A DNA stretch of 32,537 nt from CAYVXE01 sp964455375 (GCA_964455375.1 CAYVXE010000042.1:1-32537), one strand, 5' to 3'. Positions 7,875-16,109 are shown, numbered from the stretch's first letter. Program-made: numbers and translations. The notes: generated by a model not told the origin, from the letters alone.

Positions 7875-9736
7875 ACTGCTAATTCCTCCAGACAAAATTT
7901 TTCCATGCTGACAGCCAAAACCGGGCAACGCATGGCACACAACCCACAACGAATGCAGGTGTCATCATCTTTTATGATAACAGACAAATCTTCCTGAGTG
8001 TCCCAGGGAAGCTCATATTCAGGTTCCAGATTCAAGTTTATCTGGTTCAGGTCGACAATTTTGAGACAAACAGTGGGGCAGATATCCACGCAACCACCAC
8101 AAAGGATGCATTTTTCACCATCAAAAATCGTGTTGATGCCGCAGTTCAGACATCGACTCGCCTCGTATCTGGCCTGTTTTTCACTCATGCCGAGTTCAAC
8201 CTGGGTGTTCAGGTTTGCAATCCTCTTCTCTACGGGTTGTACTGAAAGCTGTAATTGTTGCCGCATTTCATAATCAAATTCTCTTGAGTAGCTCGGTAGC
8301 GGGATGTGCAGCTCGACTGCCTGTGGAGAAATTTCCGCACCGACAAATTTTCGGAAAATGGAACGTGCAGCCTGCTTACCGGATGCAACTGCGTGAATGA
8401 GCAGTTTTGTGCCGTAAGCCAGATCTCCCGCCACATAAACATTTTCAGCACTGGTTTCTAAGGTGTCCGGATTGTTTTTAGGCGCGCCATTTGGCAGCAG
8501 TTCTATGCCATCTTTGCCCGCATCGATAAAAGACAGATCAAACCCCTGTCCCACTGCCAAAAGGACGGTATCACATTCAATGGTTGTCTGATCGGTTTCG
8601 TCAAACAGCGGGCTGAATTTTTGCTGTGCATCGAAGACACGCGTACAGCGCACAAATGTCACGCCGGTTACGTTGCCGTTTTTCACGATCATTTCTTTTG
8701 GTCCCAGACTGGTATGCAGTCGAATGCCTTCTTCGCTGCCTTCGATGATTTCCACTTCGTCAGCTGGCATTTCAGCTTGGCTTTCGAGACAGCAGATATG
8801 CGTTTCACCCACAGATGACAGATGCGCGGCAACCGTGGCGACGTCCCGCTGTGTGCTGCGAATGACGGAACGGCCGACGTCAAAGGCAACATTACCGCCT
8901 CCGATGACGACCACCCGTTTACCCAAATCCACCGGCTTTCCAAGTGCGATTTCACGTAAAAATTCGACGCCTCCAAAGACGCCTTGGGCATCTGCGCCGG
9001 GAATGGGCAGCATGCGGCTTTTTTTTGCCCCCACCGCCAGGATAACCGCAGCAAATTCGTCGCGCAGCTGCTGCAGCGAAATGTCTTTGCCAATGGCCGT
9101 ATTACAGTGAATTTCCACACCAAGCATTTCGATGAGTTTTACTTCGGCATGAATGATGTCGCGCGGTAGTCTGTACTCCGGGACGCCGAGATAAAGCATG
9201 CCGGCTGGTACAGGTTCCATTTCAAAAATCACCGGTGAGAATCCCATCAGTGCCAGATCATGCGCTGCTGCCAGCCCTGCCGGTCCGGAACCAATGATGG
9301 CGATGCGCTGCCCTGACGCTTTCTGAAATGTGCCGCGGGTATTTAAGTCTAGTAGAGGGCGGCTGCGTCCATTTTGTGGAGATGTGAGTGTGCCGCCCAA
9401 ACGTTCGAAGAGCCACTTCACCATGTCTTCGACCCGTTTTTGTCCTGCTTCCGCTCCAAACTTTTCCGTGACAAATCTCTTTAAGGCACGAATTTGAATG
9501 GGGCTGTCAATTTCACCACGACGGCAGGCGGTTTCACACGGTGCACCGCAAATCCGTCCGCAAATCGAAGCTAACGGATTTGGCGCCCGCGAAATTAAGT
9601 ACGCTTGTTCAAAGTCACCATTTGCAATAGCCTGAATGTAGCCCCGGGCATCGGTATATACAGGACAGGCCGCCTGACATTTTATTTGTTCGAACCAGTG
9701 ATTTTCGGATGGTAATTCCGCTTTGAGTTTTTGCAA
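7871..9736 (-). CDS. GltD-like FAD/NAD(P) oxidoreductase with ferredoxin domains
   Basis: A 621-residue cytoplasmic iron-sulfur flavoprotein. Its N-terminal Fer4_20-like domain has Cys at 20, 24, 59, 63, 67 and 71. The FAD loop GSGPAG is at 149-154 and a second dinucleotide loop, VVIGGGNVAFDVG, lies near residue 275. The C-terminus carries two 4Fe-4S motifs (C543/546/549/553 and C594/597/600/604). The family (GltD, NfnB, PreT-like) moves electrons between NAD(P)H and iron-sulfur partners. Its stop overlaps the Rieske ATG, so it probably exchanges electrons with the bc complex or quinone pool. This is inference. The start appears to be TTG at 9736, preceded by AAAGG, and is less certain than the body. 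Confidence 0.87.
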   Translation of the reverse strand: MQKLKAELPSENHWFEQIKCQAACPVYTDARGYIQAIANGDFEQAYLISRAPNPLASICGRICGAPCETACRRGEIDSPIQIRALKRFVTEKFGAEAGQKRVEDMVKWLFERLGGTLTSPQNGRSRPLLDLNTRGTFQKASGQRIAIIGSGPAGLAAAHDLALMGFSPVIFEMEPVPAGMLYLGVPEYRLPRDIIHAEVKLIEMLGVEIHCNTAIGKDISLQQLRDEFAAVILAVGAKKSRMLPIPGADAQGVFGGVEFLREIALGKPVDLGKRVVVIGGGNVAFDVGRSVIRSTQRDVATVAAHLSSVGETHICCLESQAEMPADEVEIIEGSEEGIRLHTSLGPKEMIVKNGNVTGVTFVRCTRVFDAQQKFSPLFDETDQTTIECDTVLLAVGQGFDLSFIDAGKDGIELLPNGAPKNNPDTLETSAENVYVAGDLAYGTKLLIHAVASGKQAARSIFRKFVGAEISPQAVELHIPLPSYSREFDYEMRQQLQLSVQPVEKRIANLNTQVELGMSEKQARYEASRCLNCGINTIFDGEKCILCGGCVDICPTVCLKIVDLNQINLNLEPEYELPWDTQEDLSVIIKDDDTCIRCGLCAMRCPVLAVSMEKFCLEELAV

Positions 9737-9750
9737 ATTGAACCTTTTGT

Positions 9751-9787
9751 TTAGACTTTCCAGGTTTTTAAAAACTGGAAAGTCTAA
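9751..9787 (-). terminator. 13-bp-arm hairpin between two operon genes
   Basis: TTAGACTTTCCAG (9751-9763) and CTGGAAAGTCTAA (9775-9787) are exact reverse complements, and the loop itself (TTTTT/AAAAA) can pair further. It lies in the 66-bp space between the blue-copper-like gene and the flavoprotein gene. There is no U tract directly after it in the minus-strand transcript. A role in mRNA processing, stability or partial termination seems more likely than full termination. Confidence 0.55.
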
Positions 9788-9802
9788 TTAATCTGATCTA
9801 AT

Positions 9803-10378
9803 TTACCGGTGTAGTTTGATAACAATCTCGGAGGTTTTTCCCTCCTTTACGACAATTTCTACCGGGTCTGCTTTGTAACGTTCATTCCATGTTAGCAGTT
9901 TGTATTTTCCCGGAGGGACATTTTCAATGGTAAAGTTTCCCTGCTTGTCACTCATGCCATAAAACGGATTTTGCAGCACCATAATATAGGCAAGCATTGT
10001 CGGGTGCAGTTTGCATAGTTGTGTATAAACACCCAGGTTTTTAAACGTGTGGACAAGTTTACCCCCTTGCATAGTCGTACCGAGGTCGTATTTCTCGTGG
10101 TCTGGTGAATAAACATTGTGTTTTGTGGGGTCGGAATTCAAAAAAGTAACCGCAGAACCTTTGATAATCGCCGTGTATTTTGGAATGAACGTGCTGCCTT
10201 TCTGATCGATTTCAACCTGGGCCGGTTTCCAATCACCTTTCACATTCTCGATATAAACCGCTGTGTTCCGTACCCAACGTTTTTTCTTGTAAACAATTTT
10301 GCCTTTAATGGTGCCGCTGGCAAAAACATTGGCAAAAAGCAACAGCAGAATGGTTGTTATTTTAAGTGTAAGTTTCAT
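9803..10378 (-). CDS. Exported blue-copper-like protein with carboxypeptidase-regulatory-like domain
   Basis: A 191-residue periplasmic protein with a signal peptide (residues 1-20, cleavage near FAS). The first domain is cupredoxin-like: H87 in DPTKHNVYS and C122-x2-H125-x2-M128 in CKLHPTM have the order and spacing of type 1 copper ligands. A C-terminal beta domain resembles carboxypeptidase regulatory-like repeats (GNFTIENVPPGKYKLL). The ATG at 10378 is preferred over an upstream in-frame codon because of AAGGAGA just before it and the signal peptide right after it. Its place between the molybdoenzyme and the flavoprotein genes suggests a periplasmic electron carrier. It is related to the gene at 16106-16864. 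Copper binding is predicted, not shown. Confidence 0.8.
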   Translation of the reverse strand: MKLTLKITTILLLLFANVFASGTIKGKIVYKKKRWVRNTAVYIENVKGDWKPAQVEIDQKGSTFIPKYTAIIKGSAVTFLNSDPTKHNVYSPDHEKYDLGTTMQGGKLVHTFKNLGVYTQLCKLHPTMLAYIMVLQNPFYGMSDKQGNFTIENVPPGKYKLLTWNERYKADPVEIVVKEGKTSEIVIKLHR

Positions 10379-10399
10379 GTTGTCTCCTTGTGTCATTAC

Positions 10400-10432
10400 A
10401 GAAGGCAACCTTTTTCAAAAAGGTTACCTTCT
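10400..10432 (-). terminator. 16-bp-arm hairpin directly after the molybdoenzyme gene
   Basis: AGAAGGCAACCTTTTT (10400-10415) pairs with AAAAAGGTTACCTTCT (10417-10432) with one mismatch. It starts 10 bp after the molybdoenzyme stop and ends about 20 bp before the next start codon. On the minus strand it is followed by GTAATGAC rather than a U run. It may stabilise the upstream messages or lower readthrough into the downstream genes. Confidence 0.55.
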
Positions 10433-10441
10433 AATTCATCC

Positions 10442-13120
10442 TTATGCTTCAGTTGTGATCGATCGTGGTCTGAATGTCATTTGTGTAAATGAATGTTTGT
10501 ACGGCGATTCACCGATTTTATGGATTTTACCGACGCCGAGTTTAAACCGGTAATTATCAGTAATGGGGTCCGGGACTCTTGGCGATAAAGAGTTCGCAGG
10601 ATTGTCCGGATTCAGGAAATACATAAACGACACACCGGCTTTGGGAACGTCCATAACCATGGCCACCGCTTTAACTTTGGCAGAGACGAATTTAATATGT
10701 CCGTTTTTTAGAAGATTTTTGAACAGCAAATCATCGGTGTCCCGGCCGTAAAAACCTGAAACCTGAACTGGTACGCGGTCGCTTTCAACCGAGACATAAT
10801 CGCCACTCTCAATGCCCAATTTCTTAGCGTCTACCGGATTGATTTCGATGAAATTCTCCGGGAAACGACTGGTGATGTAAGGTCTGCGTTTTACGTCATC
10901 AAAGCAAGACTGCCAGATTTCGTTGATACGGCCGTTCAGCACCCAGAGTTCATCTTCTCGCGGTTTGATATGGTCATAGAAATCACCAAACAGGAACCAG
11001 GGTGATTTCATGAAATTCGCTTTCCCTGTCTGACTTTTAAATTGGGTAAGCCATTTCTGCCAGACGGTTTCTTTTTCAGGGCCGGTTTCCGGCAGCTTCA
11101 ATGTGGAATCGTGTAAACGTTTGGTTCCAACGAGTTTGCCATTTTCCAATCTGATGGGGCCCTGGATGCCCGTTGTACCGTACTCGCGCAATAATTCATG
11201 ACCCTTTTTACCCTGCTTCTTGGCCATTTTCACTAATGGGTGGTAGTTTTTTCTACTGCCGCGGGAAAAGCGTGCCGATTCTTCGAACACGTCGTTGGAA
11301 TCCTGCCAATCATAGCCTTTGAAGCCCATCTTCCCGGCTATCTGAGCAACAATCCACCAATCCGGTTTTGCATCACCGGGAGGATCATAGAATTTTGAAT
11401 AAAGGCGAATGCGGCGTTCACCGTTTGCGCGCGTAAAGTCGCACTCACCCCAGGTGGCTGCAGGTAAAACAATGTCGGCAATTTCCGACCCGATGGGTTT
11501 GCGGAGGTAGATATCTTGATCGACCAGTACCATCCCGCCGCTATCCACGCGTTTTTTGAAAACGTCGATGACATGTGCCACATCTGCGCTCTGAGCTTGA
11601 TTGGGATTTCGTGTGACCTGGTTACGAAATGACTCAGCTAATTCTCCGGAACCGGCCATCCCAGCGGTCCAGGTTGTACCCACAACATAGGCAAATCGTA
11701 CTTTACCGGCCGTTACCCAGCGATCGAGGTCCAGTGGTTTTCTGCGACGGCCGCCAAATTTTTCCGGAGAACGCCCCACTTCATAGCGACCACCTTTTAC
11801 ACCACCACGCTGATGGCCGCCAAAACGCGAGATCATTTGTCCCGGACGATTACCGGAGCCGCACAGCAGGCCCAGAGAGGCAAAAGACGCGGTGTTGGTA
11901 TAATTATTCGACCAGTAATTTCCCTTTTCCAGACCGAATGATGTTTTTGGCCGCGTGCCGTCCGCTTTCGGTTTCGCCATGAGTTCCGCCGCCCATTCGA
12001 TATCTTCAGCATCCAGGCCGCAAACCTCTGCAGCGTACTTGAGGTCAGATTCTTTCTGGCTGAGAATCCATTTTTTGTAGTCTTCGTAGCCTTTTGTCTC
12101 AAATGTACCCCAGGTGGTACGCCATTGCCAGTCGGTATTACGTGTTCCCTGGCCAAAACCTGAGTCGGTTTCCCATTTATTGTTGGTGTATTTTTTAATC
12201 CATTCTTTATCTTCCCAGCCGTTTTCGAGAATGACTCTGGCCAGCGCCATTTGCAGGATTGTGTCTGTACCCGGGTTGAGCTGAAGATGCAATCCACCGT
12301 GTTCTTCTGCGAATGCGACACCGGTCGTTTTACGAGGATTGATATAAATTACTTTTTGCTGATGTTCAGTGATCGCCTTCATGATCCATTCATTCCAGAT
12401 AATCGTCTTGGTTTCAAATGGATCGGTGCCTGAAATGACGAGTGTGTCGGCCAGGTACCAGTCTTCATATGCGGCTGAGAAATTGTCGATGCCAACATCG
12501 CGAAAACCAGGTGTTGCAGGGGCAACCGTTGGATTGTCATGCCAGGCAAATGCGGTCGTACCAATACTCTGCAACGCAAATTTTGTGAGGGCGTACGTGT
12601 TCTCAAAATATTGATAGGAATACATCTTCTGCGCCCATGAGTGGATACCGAATTTATCGATGACATATTTCGAAATTTCAGCGAAAATAGTGACAGCGTC
12701 ATCCCAGGTTACCTTTTGCAGTTTACCGTTGACACGTAACTGCGGGTATTGCAAACGGTCACTTGTGGGCTTGTTCGGGTTGTAACACTTTTGTGCAATG
12801 GCGCCGCCGCGAATGGAGTGGTCACCACCTTTGTTTACAACTTGTATTTCGCTATCCGGCGCCACAACCACATGGTGCGGTTTGCCATTATGCAATACAA
12901 TATTGTGCATGTTGGGGCTAACCCAGCCGCCTTTGTCCAGCGCAATTGGTAAATCATGGCCAAATGCATTATCCTTAGCCTTTACGCCGCCTTCTTTACC
13001 CACCGGCCAGCGGTAGATTTTATAGCCACATGCAACGATACAGTAATCGCAACATGTGGTCAAAACGTCCGCGCTCTTCGGGGGCAGAGGAACGGAATCT
13101 ATGGTCTTTTGTGTTTTCAT
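10442..13120 (-). CDS. idrA: AioA/IdrA-clade molybdopterin oxidoreductase, probable iodate reductase large subunit
   Basis: An 892-residue bis-MGD enzyme of the DMSO reductase superfamily. The N-terminus matches the arsenite oxidase/iodate reductase clade: cluster motif C24-x2-C27-x3-C31, then GYKIYRWP and NKGGDHSIRGG, with Ser102 near the fourth cluster position. That pattern fits a [3Fe-4S] cluster as in AioA. No signal peptide is present, so export would be with the Tat-bearing Rieske subunit, as for AioBA. Against the arsenite-site residues of AioA (His195, Glu203, Arg419, His423), I align His194, Ala202, Arg432 and His436, so the Glu is lost. Two cytochrome c peroxidase genes and the Rieske gene directly upstream give the idrABP1P2 set. 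AGGAG precedes the ATG. The alternative is an AioA-like enzyme with another substrate. Confidence 0.8.
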   Translation of the reverse strand: MKTQKTIDSVPLPPKSADVLTTCCDYCIVACGYKIYRWPVGKEGGVKAKDNAFGHDLPIALDKGGWVSPNMHNIVLHNGKPHHVVVAPDSEIQVVNKGGDHSIRGGAIAQKCYNPNKPTSDRLQYPQLRVNGKLQKVTWDDAVTIFAEISKYVIDKFGIHSWAQKMYSYQYFENTYALTKFALQSIGTTAFAWHDNPTVAPATPGFRDVGIDNFSAAYEDWYLADTLVISGTDPFETKTIIWNEWIMKAITEHQQKVIYINPRKTTGVAFAEEHGGLHLQLNPGTDTILQMALARVILENGWEDKEWIKKYTNNKWETDSGFGQGTRNTDWQWRTTWGTFETKGYEDYKKWILSQKESDLKYAAEVCGLDAEDIEWAAELMAKPKADGTRPKTSFGLEKGNYWSNNYTNTASFASLGLLCGSGNRPGQMISRFGGHQRGGVKGGRYEVGRSPEKFGGRRRKPLDLDRWVTAGKVRFAYVVGTTWTAGMAGSGELAESFRNQVTRNPNQAQSADVAHVIDVFKKRVDSGGMVLVDQDIYLRKPIGSEIADIVLPAATWGECDFTRANGERRIRLYSKFYDPPGDAKPDWWIVAQIAGKMGFKGYDWQDSNDVFEESARFSRGSRKNYHPLVKMAKKQGKKGHELLREYGTTGIQGPIRLENGKLVGTKRLHDSTLKLPETGPEKETVWQKWLTQFKSQTGKANFMKSPWFLFGDFYDHIKPREDELWVLNGRINEIWQSCFDDVKRRPYITSRFPENFIEINPVDAKKLGIESGDYVSVESDRVPVQVSGFYGRDTDDLLFKNLLKNGHIKFVSAKVKAVAMVMDVPKAGVSFMYFLNPDNPANSLSPRVPDPITDNYRFKLGVGKIHKIGESPYKHSFTQMTFRPRSITTEA

Positions 13121-13192
13121 TTATATTCTCCTACATACCGTTGAAAAATGTAAAGTTGTGCGATAATAGTTTATTCTTTCTAAAATCCGGAA

Positions 13193-13759
13193 TCATTTCA
13201 TTCCGGGATTCCGTGAACCACCGAAAATAAGACCGGCAACTCCAGTTGCATAAATGTTGTTTCCACTTACTTCAAGTACAATTTGCGGTAAGCTTTCCAC
13301 CGCGTGCCCTGCGACGACCATGCCATGCCGCGTTAAGTCAAATGTGGTTAAATGCGAAGGACAGGGGCCTGCCACTTTATGTTCCGCATTGTACGATCGG
13401 TTCAGCAAACCACCCATGTGCGTACACAGACTGCTGAACGCCACAATATCTTGATCTTTCCCCACACCGCCTCCGGCTTTTTCGCCTAATTTAACCAGAA
13501 AACACTGTGCGTAAGTGGGGTCGTCGTTGGGGTAGAAAAAATCGATGGGTTGATCTGCTTGTAAATCTGAAAGAGTTGCGACTTTCTTTCTTGGATATTT
13601 CGCGTATTTTGCCTCGGAGGCAAATGCTGCTGCCGGGCCAAAGATAGAGCTGAGCGCCACAGTTGACACGGCTCCGGCGCTGTAAAAAAGGAACTGCCGA
13701 CGATTGATGCAGCCGATACCACCGGACTCAGAAACATGCTTTTGATTTTGTGCTTTCAT
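13193..13759 (-). CDS. idrB: Tat-exported Rieske small subunit of the molybdoenzyme
   Basis: A 188-residue AioB/IdrB-type Rieske protein. The Tat signal has Arg20-Arg21 in NRRQFLFYSAGA and a hydrophobic stretch ending at AAAFA (about residue 47). [2Fe-2S] ligands are C112 and H114 (CTHMGG) and C133 and H136 (CPSH). The positions that are Cys in disulfide-containing Rieske proteins are Gly and Ser here, so no disulfide can form and a lower potential is expected. Its ATG overlaps the stop of the upstream peroxidase gene (ATGA), and GGAGGTG precedes it. It is 72 bp ahead of the large subunit gene, the B-then-A order seen in aioBA operons. It would carry the folded complex to the periplasm and pass electrons to it. 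Confidence 0.87.
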   Translation of the reverse strand: MKAQNQKHVSESGGIGCINRRQFLFYSAGAVSTVALSSIFGPAAAFASEAKYAKYPRKKVATLSDLQADQPIDFFYPNDDPTYAQCFLVKLGEKAGGGVGKDQDIVAFSSLCTHMGGLLNRSYNAEHKVAGPCPSHLTTFDLTRHGMVVAGHAVESLPQIVLEVSGNNIYATGVAGLIFGGSRNPGMK

Positions 13760-14946
13760 TGTGACACCTCCACTTTTAGGCCATCGCCCCGGTCGACCCC
13801 GTAGGGTGGCAGCTCAGGGATATCCAGTAAAATTTCATCGCCGGTGAGGCTTTCAAGAAAGGCTACTAACTGTGCTTTCTCGTCATCGGTTAACCCGAGT
13901 TGCTTCAGCAAATTTGTTTTTGTACTGTATCCAAAATTTTCGACGATCGCATCATCTCCGCCACCTTGATTATAGAAATCGATGACTTCGTCAAGAGACC
14001 AGAACGTTCCATTATGCATATAAGGCGGTGTGTATGTCAGGTAGCGCAGCGTTGGCGTACGGAATTTTCCCATATCCGTTTTGCGCTTAGAGCGGTAATA
14101 TAACCCGAGGTCGGTTTTGGTTTTACGATAAACGTCCTCTGGGACACCCTTGGCATACTGTTCATATCTAAAGGTGATCTGTTTGAGGGCGTCTTCTTCA
14201 AAGACGGGATTTTCCGGTACACCGAGATTGTAGTATCTCTGATCTGTGAGCATGGGGCCATTGTGGCATTGAATGCAACCTGCTTTGCCTTTAAACAATT
14301 CCATACCTTTAACGGCATCTTCCGACATAGCGGTTTTATCGCCCAACATGTATTTGTCGAAAGGCGTATCCCGTTGCACCAGTGTCCTTTCAAAGGCTGC
14401 GATTGCCCGCCAGGCATCCTGCATGAGCGGTTCAGCACCACCGAATGCTTCTTTAAACAGCTCAACATATTGGGGTATTTGCCGAAGCCGTTCCTCCATC
14501 AGGTCCCGTTCACCATTACCGGCAACACCACCTCTTGCAGCACTGGGAGCTTGCATTTCAAGACTGCGTGCGGCGCCGGCCCAGAAAAGCTTGTCAAAAT
14601 AAGCTGAATTGACAATGGTTTGGCAATTACGCCAATGAGATGTTCCCGGATACCCGCGGCAGATATCGGCGCCATCCTGCCAGCCGATGCTCGGACTGTG
14701 ACAACTGCTGCAGGCTGTGGAAACATCACCGCCCAAACGGGCATCAAAAAACAAAAGTTTTCCGAGCTCTATTTTGGCTGGATTTTGCTGATTATCCGCC
14801 GGAATAGGCGGTGCCGGTAAAGCAGATAAAGCAGGGAATTCCATTTGATCTTTCTCTGATGGCTGACCTTTCATGGCGATGAAACCTGTAACCGCTACCA
14901 GAAAGAATGCTGCCAGGAGAAAGTGTAAAAGCAATTTTGTTCTCAT
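13756..14946 (-). CDS. Di-haem cytochrome c peroxidase, IdrP-type (first of pair)
   Basis: A 396-residue periplasmic protein of the bacterial CCP/MauG family with an N-terminal signal or anchor helix (residues 4-25). Haem sites are C79-x2-C82-H83 and C224-x2-C227-H228 (CIQCHNGP). The family C-terminal motif PYMHNGTF and FYNQGGG follow. The family reduces H2O2 with electrons from small cytochromes or cupredoxins. The usual WDGR motif is altered to FWAGAARSLE, and C96 and C108 are additional Cys residues that could pair. The stop overlaps the start of the Rieske subunit, which ties it to the molybdoenzyme. This pairing is the reason for the iodate reductase call, where peroxidases are thought to remove H2O2 made during catalysis. 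I cannot tell P1 from P2. Confidence 0.88.
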   Translation of the reverse strand: MRTKLLLHFLLAAFFLVAVTGFIAMKGQPSEKDQMEFPALSALPAPPIPADNQQNPAKIELGKLLFFDARLGGDVSTACSSCHSPSIGWQDGADICRGYPGTSHWRNCQTIVNSAYFDKLFWAGAARSLEMQAPSAARGGVAGNGERDLMEERLRQIPQYVELFKEAFGGAEPLMQDAWRAIAAFERTLVQRDTPFDKYMLGDKTAMSEDAVKGMELFKGKAGCIQCHNGPMLTDQRYYNLGVPENPVFEEDALKQITFRYEQYAKGVPEDVYRKTKTDLGLYYRSKRKTDMGKFRTPTLRYLTYTPPYMHNGTFWSLDEVIDFYNQGGGDDAIVENFGYSTKTNLLKQLGLTDDEKAQLVAFLESLTGDEILLDIPELPPYGVDRGDGLKVEVSQ

Positions 14947-15008
14947 AATTTATTTCTCCAAAAAGTTCTCTGTTGTGTCTTTATGATCCTGATTTATTTA
15001 ATACCAGA

Positions 15009-16109
15009 TTAATTTTTTACATTTCGCCAGTTTTCGATGACCTGATATTCCGGAATGATAGGCGCCTCGATTTCCGTGTCATCGCCGCTCAGACTTTCTA
15101 AAAATGCAACCAATGCGGCCTTTTCTTTTTTGGAAAGATTCAGGGGTTTCAGTTCAGAGTCTTTGCCACCTCCCCGGTTGTAAAAATCGATGACACCTTC
15201 AAGTGTTTTCATGGTGCCGTTGTGCATGTAAGGGTCTGTTTTACTCACTTCCCGCAATGAAGGTGTAACAAATGCACCAAAATCTGTATCCATTTTACTC
15301 ACACAAAAAAATCCGGGGTCACCAGAAAGGTTCTCGAAATTCGGGACGCCCATATATTTCATAACTGAACGAAAGGTGGTCGCGCGTTCCGGATCGGTGA
15401 ACAATTCAGGATGCTCGGGAACCCCAATTTTATGTGCTTTGAAATCAGAGAACATCGGGCCATTGTGGCATTTTATACAGCCGGCTTTACCTTTAAACAG
15501 CTTGAGTCCTTTTTTCGCCTGTTTGGAGAGTTTTCCTGAATCGAAAGGAACGTTTTTCGAAACCAACGTTTTTTCAAATGCGGCAATAGCATTTAGCGTG
15601 CGTCCAAAATTTGGCTCGGCTCCAAAGGCTTTCTGAAACATGTCCACGTATTCAGGTACTTGTTTCAGCCGTTCCTGCATGAGGCGGCCGTCGAGATTCA
15701 TGAAATGCGTTTCGGTGATTTTATCCCTGACTTCGGTGGCGGCATCTTTGCCGGAAAGCCTGCCGTCCCAATAGAAATAACGGTCGTAGGCCATGTTTAG
15801 AATCGTCTTGGTATTTCGAAAATATTTTGATCCTGGGTAGGCGGCTGACAGGTCATGAGCATCTGTCCAGGCATTCTCCGGTTGGTGGCATGTGGCGCAA
15901 CTCATACTTGCGTCGCCGCTGAGCCGGACATCGAAGAATAATAATTTTCCCAGAGCAACCTGGTCAGGATTTGGCACTTCTAAGTGCGGCAGCGGACCGA
16001 TTTCCGGGAAACTCGTTTCATTCTTTGCTTCAGGTTTGCTGAAGGCCATAAGAAAAAATATGGCGATCAATCCTGAGAGCGTCAATGAGAATTTCACTAT
16101 GGATTTCAT
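15009..16109 (-). CDS. Di-haem cytochrome c peroxidase, IdrP-type (second of pair)
   Basis: A 366-residue CCP/MauG-family protein with an N-terminal hydrophobic signal (residues 6-23). Haem sites are C71-x2-C74-H75 (CATCHQP) and C211-x2-C214-H215 (CIKCHNGP). Unlike its neighbour it keeps the standard YWDGRLS motif (about 113-119), and it has PYMHNGTM and FYNRGGG near the C-terminus. The two copies are clearly homologous but diverged, so they probably differ in redox partner or activity. The ATG overlaps the stop of the upstream blue-copper-like gene (ATGA), and GGAGG lies just before it. It would work in the periplasm and detoxify peroxide beside the molybdoenzyme. Confidence 0.88.
   Translation of the reverse strand: MKSIVKFSLTLSGLIAIFFLMAFSKPEAKNETSFPEIGPLPHLEVPNPDQVALGKLLFFDVRLSGDASMSCATCHQPENAWTDAHDLSAAYPGSKYFRNTKTILNMAYDRYFYWDGRLSGKDAATEVRDKITETHFMNLDGRLMQERLKQVPEYVDMFQKAFGAEPNFGRTLNAIAAFEKTLVSKNVPFDSGKLSKQAKKGLKLFKGKAGCIKCHNGPMFSDFKAHKIGVPEHPELFTDPERATTFRSVMKYMGVPNFENLSGDPGFFCVSKMDTDFGAFVTPSLREVSKTDPYMHNGTMKTLEGVIDFYNRGGGKDSELKPLNLSKKEKAALVAFLESLSGDDTEIEAPIIPEYQVIENWRNVKN

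Noticed and set aside
12369..12614. Plus-strand frames within the molybdoenzyme gene
   Set aside because: They are shadows of a well-conserved minus-strand gene. The same holds for the many antisense frames in the other respiratory genes.
10442..13759. Ordinary arsenite oxidase aioBA
   Set aside because: The neighbouring cytochrome c peroxidase pair, loss of the Glu203-equivalent residue and absence of any ars or aioX-like gene in the window make iodate reductase-like a better call, though arsenite is not excluded.
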